Positions 14,701 to 22,691 of a DNA stretch of 64,000 nucleotides are shown here, one piece after another. The stretch lies in contig DASTMB010000040.1 of assembly GCA_035714365.1 (NCBI GenBank), forward strand, positions 119,362 to 183,361. The letters are read 5' to 3'. The notes below the pieces were generated by a model. The model was given only the letters and a program-made list of their open reading frames with translations. It did not search any database and was not told where the DNA came from. The position numbers were made by a program, and so were the translations under genes. This DNA is from Mycobacteriales bacterium (lineage in GTDB: Bacteria > Actinomycetota > Actinomycetes > BP-191). Positions within the stretch are counted from its first letter, which is position 1. Every line of letters starts with the position of its first letter.

Positions 14701-17313
14701 ATGAAAAGCACGCTCGACGACGCCGGTCCGAACGCTCCGACGACCGACGCGGACACCGACGAACGGCCGCGGGTGCCCGGCGGGAAGGTGCTGGCGCGCC
14801 TGCTCCAGGTGCTCGAGAGCGCCGGCCACGAGGAGGCCGCCGCCGAGGCGATCGAGACCGCGATCCCGGACGGGGAACGCGGCGAGGTCACCGAGACGAT
14901 GACCCGGTACACGGCCGCGCCCAGCGGCATCCCGGGCGCCCCGCCCGAGGAGCCGCGGCCGGCCCGCGGCAAGGCGGCGCCGAAGGCGCGCGGCCGCTGG
15001 TCGGAGGAGGGTGCCGCGGACGCGGAGACGGCCGGCGCGGCGGCGGTGGAGCTGAGCGCGGTCTACGCCGCCGCGGTGGAGCAGATGAGCCCGCCGGACC
15101 CGAGCCGCCCGATGTGGCGCTCGATCGGCCCGTGGACGATCCCGAACGGCCAGACGTACGGCGCCAGCCGCGTCAACGTCTCGGGCCGCATCGCGACGAT
15201 CGCGGTGGACCCGTCGTCGCCGGCGCACGTCCTGGTGGGCGCCGCGAACGGCGGCGTGTGGGAGAGCCGCGACCGCGGCGCGTCGTGGACGCCGCGCAGC
15301 GACTACGCGGCGACGCTCGCGATCGGCGCGATCGCGTTCGACCCGACCAACCCCGCGGTCGTGTACTGCGGGACCGGCGAGGGCAACTGGTGGTCGTTCC
15401 TCGGCCAGGGCGTGCTCCGCTCGGCGGACGGCGGCGCGTCGTGGACGACGCGGTGCACGGCGCCGTTCGTGGGGCAGGGCTTCTACGACCTGGTGGTCGA
15501 CCACGCCAACGCCAACCACCTGCTCGCCGCGACGACCGCCGGCCTCTACGTCTCCAACGACGCCGGCGTGACGTGGACCCGCACCCGCGCCGCGCGCACG
15601 TGGTCGGTGTCGATCTCACCGCCGACCGCGAAGTCCGAGGTGCTGGCGGCGTCGACCGACGGCGTGTTCCGCTCGACCGACGGCGGCAGCACCTGGGCGG
15701 CCGTCGCGCTCCCCGGCACGCCGGGCACGTTCGACCGGCTGGCCGTCGCGATCGCGCCGTCGAACGCCGGCGTCGCGTACGCGTGGGGCGCCAAGGGCAC
15801 GACCGCGTACCTGTGGCGCCGCGCCGGCGGCGCGTGGACGGCGGTCGCCGCGCCGCCCGGTGTCTCGACCGGGCAGGCCTGGTACGACTGGTTCCTCGGC
15901 GTCTCGCCGGACCGCGACACGCAGGTCTACTGCGGCGCGATCGAGGTGCACCGCGGCGACCTGTCCGGCACGACGTGGACGTGGACGAACATCTCCAACA
16001 AGGGGACGAGCGGGCAGTCGATCCACCCCGACCAGCACGCGATCGCGTTCGAGCCCGGCAACGCGAACACGATCTACGTGGGCTGCGACGGCGGCCTGTT
16101 CCGCAGCCCGGACCGCGGCGTGACGTGGCAGCACTGCAACAACGGCCTCGTCATCGGCGAGTTCGAGTACATCGCGCAGAGCCTCGGCACGTCCCGCTAC
16201 GTCATCGGCGGGCTCCAGGACAACGGCACCGCGCGGTGGCTCGGCTCCTCGACGTGGGAGCACGTGGCCGACGGCGACGGCGGCGACTGCGACGTCAACC
16301 GCACCACGCCGTCGACGGTGTTCCACTCGTACTACGGCATGTCGCCGGAGCGTTCGACCAGCGGCGGGGCGTGGGGGACGTGGACGAGCATCCGGCCGGC
16401 GATCCCGTCGGGCGAGGGCAGCCTGTTCTACCCGCCGTTCGAGTCGACCGCCACGAACGGCAACACGGTCGCCCTCGGCGGGGACGCCCTCTACGTGTCG
16501 CGCAACGACGGCACCGCCTGGGTGCGCGTGGCGTTCCCGGCGGCGGCGCGCGCGAGCGCGATCCACATCCCGGACGCCGACAACGTCTACGTCGGCACCA
16601 CGGACGGGCGGCTCTACCGCACGACCTGGAACGGCGCGGCGTGGGGCGCGATGGCGGCGCTCACGACGCCGCGCGCGAACGCCTACGTCGGCGACGTGCT
16701 GGTGGAGGCGGGCCGGACGCGGCTGTGGGTCACGCACCGGACCGTCGGCGGCGGGCGGGTGTACCGCTCCGACGACGGCGGCACGACGTGGACCGACCGC
16801 TCCGCGGGGCTGCCCGGGCTGCCGATGAACGCCGTCGCGACCGACCCCGGCAACCGCAACCGCGTCTGGGTGGCGGCCGACCTCGGGGTGTACCAGAGCC
16901 TCGACGGCGGCGCGACGTGGAGCGACTTCTCCAACGGCCTGCCGAACGCCTACGTCGGCGACCTGATCTTCCACCAGCACGCGCGCGTGCTGCGGGCCGG
17001 CACCCGCAACCGCGGCGTGTGGGAGATCCCCGTCGACGGGTGGATGACCGCGCCGAGCTGCGGCGTGCAGTTCACCGGGTCGCTGGCGGGGTCGGAGACG
17101 CGGCGGTGGTTCACGTTCCGCTGGCCGGCGACGTGGCACGTGATCTGGACCGTCGTGCCGACGAGCGTCCGGCCCGGCGCGCCGCAGGTCACCTGGAACG
17201 TCCAGGTGGAACGCGCGGAGACGGAGTACGCGACGTACTGGATCACCGTGCAGAACCTCACGACCGACGCGGTCACCTTCGAGGGCCGCTTCGCCATCCT
17301 CAGCCGCTACTGA
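14701..17313 (+). CDS. Large BNR/sortilin-type beta-propeller protein
   Basis: This is an 870-aa protein. An N-terminal helical and disordered segment (about 1-135) precedes a propeller region with at least seven S-x-D-x-G-x-[ST]-W Asp-boxes: ESRDRGASW (about 187), RSADGGASW (239), VSNDAGVTW (283), RSTDGGSTW (323), RSPDRGVTW (468), RSDDGGTTW (689) and QSLDGGATW (733). This arrangement resembles sortilin-like/xyloglucanase-type double propellers. Residues of about 783-870 form a separate beta domain that recurs alone in the next gene. No signal peptide or membrane helix is visible despite the exoprotein look. It leads a group of four genes. Enzymatic activity (sialidase or xyloglucanase) is not supported, since catalytic residues cannot be assigned. 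Confidence 0.8.
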   Translation: MKSTLDDAGPNAPTTDADTDERPRVPGGKVLARLLQVLESAGHEEAAAEAIETAIPDGERGEVTETMTRYTAAPSGIPGAPPEEPRPARGKAAPKARGRWSEEGAADAETAGAAAVELSAVYAAAVEQMSPPDPSRPMWRSIGPWTIPNGQTYGASRVNVSGRIATIAVDPSSPAHVLVGAANGGVWESRDRGASWTPRSDYAATLAIGAIAFDPTNPAVVYCGTGEGNWWSFLGQGVLRSADGGASWTTRCTAPFVGQGFYDLVVDHANANHLLAATTAGLYVSNDAGVTWTRTRAARTWSVSISPPTAKSEVLAASTDGVFRSTDGGSTWAAVALPGTPGTFDRLAVAIAPSNAGVAYAWGAKGTTAYLWRRAGGAWTAVAAPPGVSTGQAWYDWFLGVSPDRDTQVYCGAIEVHRGDLSGTTWTWTNISNKGTSGQSIHPDQHAIAFEPGNANTIYVGCDGGLFRSPDRGVTWQHCNNGLVIGEFEYIAQSLGTSRYVIGGLQDNGTARWLGSSTWEHVADGDGGDCDVNRTTPSTVFHSYYGMSPERSTSGGAWGTWTSIRPAIPSGEGSLFYPPFESTATNGNTVALGGDALYVSRNDGTAWVRVAFPAAARASAIHIPDADNVYVGTTDGRLYRTTWNGAAWGAMAALTTPRANAYVGDVLVEAGRTRLWVTHRTVGGGRVYRSDDGGTTWTDRSAGLPGLPMNAVATDPGNRNRVWVAADLGVYQSLDGGATWSDFSNGLPNAYVGDLIFHQHARVLRAGTRNRGVWEIPVDGWMTAPSCGVQFTGSLAGSETRRWFTFRWPATWHVIWTVVPTSVRPGAPQVTWNVQVERAETEYATYWITVQNLTTDAVTFEGRFAILSRY

Positions 17314-17331
17314 ACCGGACGGAGCCGCACC

Positions 17332-17586
17332 ATGTGGACCAACACGCAGTTCACCGGCACGCTCGGGCCGAACGCGAGCAACCGCTGGTACACCTTCAAC
17401 TGGCCCGCCGCGTGGCACGTCGTCTGGTACGTGATGCCGACGACCAACCACCCGGGCTCGCCCGAGATCGACTGGGACGTCTCCGTCGAGCGCGCGAGCA
17501 GCGCGTACGTGACGTACTGGATCAACGTCCGGAACCTCACCGGCGACACCGTCAGCTTCGAGGCCCGCTACGCGGTCCTCTCGTAG
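17332..17586 (+). CDS. Stand-alone copy of the BNR protein's C-terminal domain
   Basis: This 84-aa protein starts at ATG 17332, 18 bp after the BNR gene. It aligns along its full length with residues of about 785-868 of that protein: QFTG-L, RW-TF-WPA-WHV-W, PT..PG.P, VERA, TYWI-V-NLT, FE-R-A-LS. By eye, about half the positions are identical. The conserved aromatic WPA-WHV and TYWI blocks suggest a ligand-binding or oligomerisation beta-sandwich. It lacks a signal peptide. A free copy beside the fused one suggests that the domain self-associates or competes. I know no named family. Confidence 0.75.
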   Translation: MWTNTQFTGTLGPNASNRWYTFNWPAAWHVVWYVMPTTNHPGSPEIDWDVSVERASSAYVTYWINVRNLTGDTVSFEARYAVLS

Positions 17587-17598
17587 GGGGAGGCCGAG

Positions 17599-18018
17599 AT
17601 GGTCCGCGTCGTCATCGAGATCGACGACGACACCGTGACGGTGTCCACGAAGAAGGGGCCGGCCACCGCGCCGGAGGGCGGGAGCGACAGCCGGCCCGGC
17701 GGGACCGACGGCGGCGCCCCCGCCGCCGGGCCCGGCGCCACGCCGCAGTCGCCGTCGCAGTCGCAGTCGCAGTCGCCGTCGCAGTCGGCGGCCGAGCCCG
17801 CCACGGCGAAGCGGTCCGCGGTCGCGGGCGCGCACGACGCGGGGGCCGCGCCCCCGGAGGCGCCCGCCGGCAACGAGCCGCCGGCGTTCATCGGCTCCGG
17901 CGTCGGCCCCACCGCGGCCGCGACGGCCGGCGACCCGGGCGACCTCGCCGCGGGCGCCGCGCCCGGCCAGGAGCCGCCGCACACCACCACGATCGAGGAG
18001 GAGGGGGGTCAGCCATGA
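17599..18018 (+). CDS. Low-complexity Pro/Ala/Gly-rich protein with Ser-Gln repeats
   Basis: This 139-aa protein has GGGGAG upstream of ATG 17599. A short structured start (MVRVVIEIDDDTVTVSTKKG) resembles a single beta-hairpin; the rest is disordered. A Ser-Gln/Ser-Pro tract (SPSQSQSQSPSQS) is encoded by a near-perfect CAGTCG hexanucleotide tandem at 17746-17787, a site where slipped-strand length changes are expected. The C terminus is acidic. Its stop overlaps the next gene (ATGA), which encodes a small membrane protein. The function is unknown. Confidence 0.65.
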   Translation: MVRVVIEIDDDTVTVSTKKGPATAPEGGSDSRPGGTDGGAPAAGPGATPQSPSQSQSQSPSQSAAEPATAKRSAVAGAHDAGAAPPEAPAGNEPPAFIGSGVGPTAAATAGDPGDLAAGAAPGQEPPHTTTIEEEGGQP

Positions 18019-18269
18019 CCGAGCTGTTCCCGGTCGCCGGCGGGTTCGTCGTCGGCGTCGTCCTGGCGAGCCTACGGCCCGGCTCGCGGCGCGCGCTCGG
18101 CGCCGTGTGCGCGGTGCTCGTCGGGATCGCCGCGACCGTCGTGAGCGGCGAGTACCGCGCCGGGTGGGAGTTCCTGCTGGTCGACGTGCCGCTCGCGGCC
18201 GCCGGCGCCGTGGCGGGCGCGTACCTCGCGCGCCGCGCGGTCGCCGCCGGCCGGGCCGGGCCACGCTGA
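18015..18269 (+). CDS. Small two-helix membrane protein
   Basis: This is an 84-aa protein read from ATG 18015 (ATGA overlap with the preceding stop). It has hydrophobic segments at about 5-21 (FPVAGGFVVGVVLASL), 29-45 (ALGAVCAVLVGIAATVV) and 55-75 ([20 protein letters not shown]), with Arg-rich ends, so two or three membrane helices. There is no recognised family. It closes the BNR-protein group and could anchor or export its partners, but only position suggests that. Confidence 0.6.
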   Translation: MTELFPVAGGFVVGVVLASLRPGSRRALGAVCAVLVGIAATVVSGEYRAGWEFLLVDVPLAAAGAVAGAYLARRAVAAGRAGPR

Positions 18270-18306
18270 CCGGAGGCGGGGCCACGCGGCGCCGTAGGGT
18301 GGCCGC

Positions 18307-18870
18307 GTGGCCTCGCTCCTGTACTCGACCAACACGTCGCTCGACGGCTACATCGAGGACGCCGGCGGCGACTTCGGCTTCACCGTGCCGAGCGACGAGG
18401 TGCACCAGTTCGTCAACGACCGCCTCCGCGACGTCGGCACGCACCTGTACGGCCGGCGCCTCTACGAGACGATGGCGGTCTGGGAGACCGACACCGCGCT
18501 GATCGAGTCGGACGACGTCGCGCGGGACTTCGCGGCGATCTGGCAGGCGGCGGAGAAGGTCGTCTACTCCACGACGCTGACCGGCGTGGTCACGAGCCGC
18601 ACCCGCATCGAGCGGGCGTTCGACCCCGAGGCGGTCCGCGCGCTCACCGCGGCGGCGGACCGGGACCTCATCGTCGGCGGTGCCGACCTGGGCGGGCAGG
18701 CGCTGCGTGCCGGCCTGGTGGACGAGGTGCACCTCTACGTCTCGCCGGTCGCGGTGGGCGGCGGCAAGCCGGCGCTGCCGCTCGGCGTCCGGCTCGACCT
18801 CGCGCTGCTGGAGGAACGCCGCTTCGCCAGCGGCACCGTGTACCTGCGCTACGCGTGCCGCTCGCGGTAG
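18307..18870 (+). CDS. RibD C-terminal / dihydrofolate-reductase-family protein
   Basis: This 187-aa protein has a GTG start. It has the RibD_C-like pattern: N-terminal LLYSTNTSLDGYIED, THLYGRRLYETM (cofactor region), DLIVGGADLGGQAL and VDEVHLYVSPVAVGGGKP. This family uses the DHFR fold and NADPH, but stand-alone copies are mostly uncharacterised. A second, more distant member is encoded at 19572, with a VOC protein between them; the three are likely one transcript. Confidence 0.8.
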   Translation: MASLLYSTNTSLDGYIEDAGGDFGFTVPSDEVHQFVNDRLRDVGTHLYGRRLYETMAVWETDTALIESDDVARDFAAIWQAAEKVVYSTTLTGVVTSRTRIERAFDPEAVRALTAAADRDLIVGGADLGGQALRAGLVDEVHLYVSPVAVGGGKPALPLGVRLDLALLEERRFASGTVYLRYACRSR

Positions 18871-18879
18871 GAACACCTC

Positions 18880-19548
18880 ATGGCGATCGCGACGTACAAG
18901 GACCTCTGCATCGACGCCGTCGACGCGGCGGCGATGGGCCGCTTCTGGGCGGGCGCGCTGCGGCTCGACCTCCGGCAGGACGACGACGGCAGCGTGCGCC
19001 TCGTCGGGCCGACGCCGCGGCACACGGTGTGGATCAACGCCGTCCCCGAGCCGGTCACGGTGAAGCAGCGGATGCACCTCGACGTCCGCGTGGACAGCGT
19101 GGACGACCTGGTGGCGCTCGGCGGCACCGTGGTCGACGCGGCGTCGTTCCCGTGGACGGTCATGAAGGACGTGGAGGGCGGCGAGCTCTGCGCGTTCCCG
19201 CCGCGCGAGGGCAAGGCCGCGGGGCTGACGGAGATCGTGGTCGACACCGCCGACGCGCCGCGCATCGCCGCGTGGTGGGCGAAGGTGCTCGGCGGCGAGG
19301 CCCACGACCACGAGGAGGGGTACTCCTACGTGGAGCGCATCCCGGAGGCGCCGTTCGAGTACCTCGTCTTCGTGCCGGTGCCGGAGCCGAAGACGGTGAA
19401 GAACCGCATCCACCTCGACGTCACGACCGCCGACGTGCAGTCGCTGGTCGACGCGGGCGCGACGCTGCTGCGCGCGCGGGACGGCGAGATCGGGTGGAGC
19501 GTGCTCGCCGACCCCGACGGCAACGAGCTCTGCGCGTTCACCGGCTGA
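18880..19548 (+). CDS. VOC-superfamily (glyoxalase/bleomycin-resistance-like) protein, two domains
   Basis: This 222-aa protein has two betaalphabetabetabeta halves. The first, at about 1-110, has DLCIDAVDAAAMGRFWAGAL and MHLDVRVDSVDDL; the second, at about 115-222, has TEIVVDTADAPRIAAWWAKVL and IHLDVTTADVQSL, each followed by a strand ending GGELCAF or GNELCAF. This is the standard paired VOC layout. Metal ligands are not complete enough to assign a reaction. It begins 10 bp after the DHFR-like gene. Predicted roles in this class include detoxification or small-molecule binding. Confidence 0.82.
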   Translation: MAIATYKDLCIDAVDAAAMGRFWAGALRLDLRQDDDGSVRLVGPTPRHTVWINAVPEPVTVKQRMHLDVRVDSVDDLVALGGTVVDAASFPWTVMKDVEGGELCAFPPREGKAAGLTEIVVDTADAPRIAAWWAKVLGGEAHDHEEGYSYVERIPEAPFEYLVFVPVPEPKTVKNRIHLDVTTADVQSLVDAGATLLRARDGEIGWSVLADPDGNELCAFTG

Positions 19549-19571
19549 CCGAGTACGAGAGGACCACCGCG

Positions 19572-20216
19572 ATGCCCCAGCTCCTCCGGGTGCAGAACTT
19601 CTTCGTGTCCGCCGACGGGTTCGGCGCGGGCGAGGGCCAGAGCCTGGAACGCCCGTTCGGCCACGCGAGCCCGGTCGACCTCGGCGGCTGGGCGTTCGCC
19701 ACGGCGAGCTGGCCGAACCGCACCGAGCCGGGCGGGACCCGCGGGCTGGACGACTACTTCACGCGTGACTTCTCGCACAACATCGGCGCGGAGATCATGG
19801 GCCGCAACAAGTTCGGGCCGCAGCGCGGGCCGTGGCCGGACCTCGACTGGCAGGGCTGGTGGGGCGACGAGCCGCCGTTCCGCACGCCGGTGTTCGTCCT
19901 CACGCACTACCCGCGACCGAGCTTCACACTGGGCGAGACGACGTTCCACTTCCTCGACGCGACGCCCGAGGAGGCGTTGCGGCAGGCGGCCGCGGCCGCC
20001 GACGGCAAGGACGTGCGGCTCGGGGGCGGCGTCTTCACGGTCCGCGAGTTCCTCGAGGCGGACCTGGTCGACACGCTGCACGTCTCGGTCGCGCCGGTCG
20101 AGCTCGGCCGCGGCGAACGGCTCTGGGAGTCGCCGGACGAGCTGCTCGACCGGTACCACCTGGAGTCGGTGCCGAGCCCCAGCGGCGTGACGCACCTGCT
20201 GTTCTGGCGCCGCTGA
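19572..20216 (+). CDS. RibD C-terminal / dihydrofolate-reductase-family protein
   Basis: This is a 214-aa protein read from ATG 19572, with GAGAGGA about eight bases upstream. DHFR/RibD-type features are RVQNFFVSADGFGAG at the start, AEIMGRNKFGPQ, TPVFVLTHYPR, KDVRLGGGVFTVREFL and VDTLHVSVAPVELGRGERLW. It is more like YyaP/YwjB-type proteins than its neighbour at 18307. The gene ends six bp before the convergent stop of the twelve-gene minus-strand operon, leaving almost no room for a terminator. Confidence 0.8.
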   Translation: MPQLLRVQNFFVSADGFGAGEGQSLERPFGHASPVDLGGWAFATASWPNRTEPGGTRGLDDYFTRDFSHNIGAEIMGRNKFGPQRGPWPDLDWQGWWGDEPPFRTPVFVLTHYPRPSFTLGETTFHFLDATPEEALRQAAAAADGKDVRLGGGVFTVREFLEADLVDTLHVSVAPVELGRGERLWESPDELLDRYHLESVPSPSGVTHLLFWRR

Positions 20217-20222
20217 CCGGCC

Positions 20223-20687
20223 CTACGGCTGCGCGCCGCCGACGGGGAGGTCGGCCGCCCAGCCGGTGGTGAACTCGTCCGGGCCGTCGTCGGCGCTGCC
20301 GCCGCGGTCGTAGCGCATCCGCCAGGCCACGGCGGTCGTCGCCGCGCCCAGGCTGGCCGCGATCGCGTCGCGCCAGCCCAGGAGCACGTCGAGGTCGTCG
20401 CCCGGCTCGGCGACGACGTCGTTCAGGTGGATGCGACAGAGCCGCGAGACGAGGCCGGGCACGTCGGCGGACGGGATGAAGCCGGTGCCCTCCGAGCGGG
20501 CGTCGAGGTCGCCGGTCTCGGCCAGCTCGCCGAGCAGCCCGAACAGCAACGTCTCGTCGTCGTCGTCCGCGGAGACGTAGCCGAGCAGGTGCAGGTCGTC
20601 GGGCACGGCGGTGCCGTGCGCGTCGATGACGTGACGGGCCAGCCGGTCGTCGTCGGCGATCGCGAAGAGCTCGAGCCGGGCCGCCAT
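20223..20687 (-). CDS. Unknown acidic protein ending the TelA-PknG operon
   Basis: This 154-aa protein starts at ATG 20687, one base overlapping the FHA stop (TGATG). It is strongly acidic (YVSADDDDETLLFG) with a compact alpha/beta look and a conserved-looking aromatic/Arg patch (TAVAWRMRYDRGG). There is no signal peptide, membrane helix or zinc site, unlike its zinc-ribbon neighbours. As the last gene of the kinase/phosphatase/VWA/FHA series it may be a substrate or regulator. I do not recognise the family. Confidence 0.7.
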   Translation of the reverse strand: MAARLELFAIADDDRLARHVIDAHGTAVPDDLHLLGYVSADDDDETLLFGLLGELAETGDLDARSEGTGFIPSADVPGLVSRLCRIHLNDVVAEPGDDLDVLLGWRDAIAASLGAATTAVAWRMRYDRGGSADDGPDEFTTGWAADLPVGGAQP

Positions 20688-21397
20688 CAGGTACCACTCT
20701 CCTCTGCCGTCGCGGGGCGGATCACGATGCGGGTCCAGGCGCCGACGTAGACCCGCTCGTCCTCGGTGAGCGCGCGCCGGCGACCGGGCGGGATCGGGTC
20801 GTCGGGCAGCGGCGCGCCGCTCTTGCCGACGTAGGTGCCGTTGACCGACTGGAGGTCCTCGATGTACGCCGTGTCCCCCTCGACGGTGACCTCGGCGTGC
20901 CGGCGGGAGACGGCGGCGTCGGTGCCGCAGTCGATGGCCGGGTGCAGGTTGCGGCTCGCGGACGGGCGCCCGATGAGCGACGTGGCGGTCCGCAACGGCA
21001 CGACGCGCGGCGTGCCCGTGTTGGGGCAGGGGTCGGTGGCGGAGACGGCCTCGTGCGCGTACCAGTCCGGGTCGACCCAGATCTCGGCGACCCAGCCGGT
21101 GGTGGGGGCGGGCGCGGCCGGGCGGCCGAGCAGCGCCGCGCCGACCTCGGGGAGCTGGCCGGTGGTGAAGTCGTAGCCGCAGGACTCGCAGAACAGCGCG
21201 CTCGCGACGTTGAGGTCCTGGCAGTGCGGGCAACGCACCGCGGCCTCGGTGGGCGGGTCGGCGGGCGGCGCGGCCGGGGCGGCGGCGGCACCGGCGGCGG
21301 CACCACCGGCGGCGGGGCCGGCCTCGATCTTCGCGCCGCAGACGTCGCAGTAGTCGGTCGCCTCGCTGGGGTGCCCCGCCGGGCAGCGGACGCTCAC
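20687..21397 (-). CDS. Zinc-ribbon FHA-domain protein
   Basis: This is a 236-aa protein. Cysteine pairs C5/C17/C20 plus His (CPAGH..CDVC) and CPHC..CESC (about 56-73) look like two zinc ribbons. A linker follows, then an FHA domain at about 130-225: TSLIGRPSASRN, VSRRHAEV and VNGTYVG carry the phosphothreonine-binding Arg, Ser, His and Asn. In mycobacteria PknG acts through the FHA protein GarA; this protein is the natural candidate for that role here, encoded in the same operon as a PknG-like kinase. It has a Thr-Thr pair at 78-79 upstream of the FHA domain, but is longer than GarA and not clearly orthologous. The ATG overlaps the VWA stop by four bases. Confidence 0.88.
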   Translation of the reverse strand: MSVRCPAGHPSEATDYCDVCGAKIEAGPAAGGAAAGAAAAPAAPPADPPTEAAVRCPHCQDLNVASALFCESCGYDFTTGQLPEVGAALLGRPAAPAPTTGWVAEIWVDPDWYAHEAVSATDPCPNTGTPRVVPLRTATSLIGRPSASRNLHPAIDCGTDAAVSRRHAEVTVEGDTAYIEDLQSVNGTYVGKSGAPLPDDPIPPGRRRALTEDERVYVGAWTRIVIRPATAEESGT

Positions 21398-22677
21398 TTG
21401 CGCACCCGCGTGGTCTTGGTGGAGGCGGTGTCGAGCGCCATCTCGTCCAGCTTGGCGACGTCCCGCTTGAGCCGCACGGTGCCGGTGTCGGCGTCCTCGA
21501 CGGTCACCAGCTTCTTCAGCTTGGTGGTGGCCTCGTCGTTGTGGGTCTCGGCGGCGAGCTGGACGGCGCGGCCGAGCTTGACGGTGGCGGTGGCCTCGTC
21601 GCCGGCTGCCTTGGCGGCGAGCCCCTCCTGGATGACCTGGGCGAGCTCGGCCTGCCCGGTGTAGTGGGCGACCTCCTTGTTCAGCCGCGTGGTGAGCACC
21701 TCGTCATCCGACCACACCGCCTTGACCAGCCCCTGCGCGACGACGGCGTCGTTGACGACGAGCTGCACGCGCGCGGCGAGCTGCTCGCTGCCGACGGCCC
21801 GCGCCGGCACCCGGACGGCGACGTGGTAGTCGCGGCTCTCGTCGCCCCACGAGCCGGTGGGGTACTCGCCGATCAGGTCGCTCACCGGGGTGCGGCGGGA
21901 GGTGAGGTCCTCCAGCGTCGGCGCGACCTGCCGCACGAACAGCACCTCCGCCCCCTGCGGCGCCCAGACGCGCAGGTCGGCGCGGGCCACGCCGCGCGAC
22001 ATGGCGGAACGGATCATCGTCTCGAAGTCCGCCTCCATGTCCGCCGGGCTGGCGATGAGGTCGAGCGAGCCGAGCAGCGCGGTGGCGATCGTGCGGAGCT
22101 CGTCGACGACCCAGTTCGCGCCGACGCCGCGGCAGTCGCACTGGAACTTCCCGCGCGCGGCGTCGATGCCGTCCTGGAGCGCCTCCGCGCTCTCGCTCTC
22201 GTTGCGGCCGTCGGTCAGCAGGATCGCGTGGCACTGGGAGAGCCCGCTGTCGGCGAACACGTCGGTCGCGAGCTGGAGCCAGGTGCCGATCGCGGTGCCG
22301 CCGTTGGGGCGGAGCCGGCGGACGACGGCCTTGGCCTCGTTCCGCGTCGCGGGCGACATCCGCACCATGAGCGACTCGGCGTCGTCGGGCGGGTAGGCGA
22401 GCTGCGCGGTGTCGGTGCCGGCGATGACGGCGAAGTACGTGCCGTCCACGATCTCGTCCAGGGCGACGGCGGCGGCGGCGCGCACCGCCTCGATCTTGGT
22501 GTTCGGGTTGGCCATCGAGCCGGAGGTGTCGAGGATCAGCACCTCCCCGGCGTCGCCCGCGCCGGTCTTCCCGGCCACCCCGGCGTCGCTGCACCGGACG
22601 GACACGATCGCGTGCACGTCGGTGCCGTTCTCGGCGAGGTACTCGTTCTGGAACACCTCGGCGGTGAACTGGGCCAT
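21394..22677 (-). CDS. VWA-domain protein of a kinase/phosphatase/VWA module
   Basis: This 427-aa protein starts at ATG 22677. The N-terminal strand is followed by a von Willebrand A domain with a complete MIDAS: ILDTSGSM (DxSxS), NGGTAIGTW (Thr) and LLTDGRNES (Asp). A beta-rich domain and a C-terminal helical region of about 90 aa follow (AAGDEATATVKLGRAVQLAAET). There is no signal peptide, so it is cytosolic, as in VWA proteins linked to PP2C and kinase genes in tellurite-type stress clusters. A Cys pair, QCDCRGVG, lies in the VWA core. It sits between PP2C and FHA genes. It may be a scaffold or phosphorylation target. Confidence 0.85.
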   Translation of the reverse strand: MAQFTAEVFQNEYLAENGTDVHAIVSVRCSDAGVAGKTGAGDAGEVLILDTSGSMANPNTKIEAVRAAAAVALDEIVDGTYFAVIAGTDTAQLAYPPDDAESLMVRMSPATRNEAKAVVRRLRPNGGTAIGTWLQLATDVFADSGLSQCHAILLTDGRNESESAEALQDGIDAARGKFQCDCRGVGANWVVDELRTIATALLGSLDLIASPADMEADFETMIRSAMSRGVARADLRVWAPQGAEVLFVRQVAPTLEDLTSRRTPVSDLIGEYPTGSWGDESRDYHVAVRVPARAVGSEQLAARVQLVVNDAVVAQGLVKAVWSDDEVLTTRLNKEVAHYTGQAELAQVIQEGLAAKAAGDEATATVKLGRAVQLAAETHNDEATTKLKKLVTVEDADTGTVRLKRDVAKLDEMALDTASTKTTRVRK

Positions 22678-22691
22678 GCAACGCTCCTCGG

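Noticed and set aside
17746..17787. CRISPR-like short repeats
   Set aside because: Contiguous hexamers without spacers inside a coding frame; no cas genes are present.
15616..19413. 1265-codon antisense frame across the BNR and DHFR-like genes
   Set aside because: It crosses several well-supported genes and has shadow composition.
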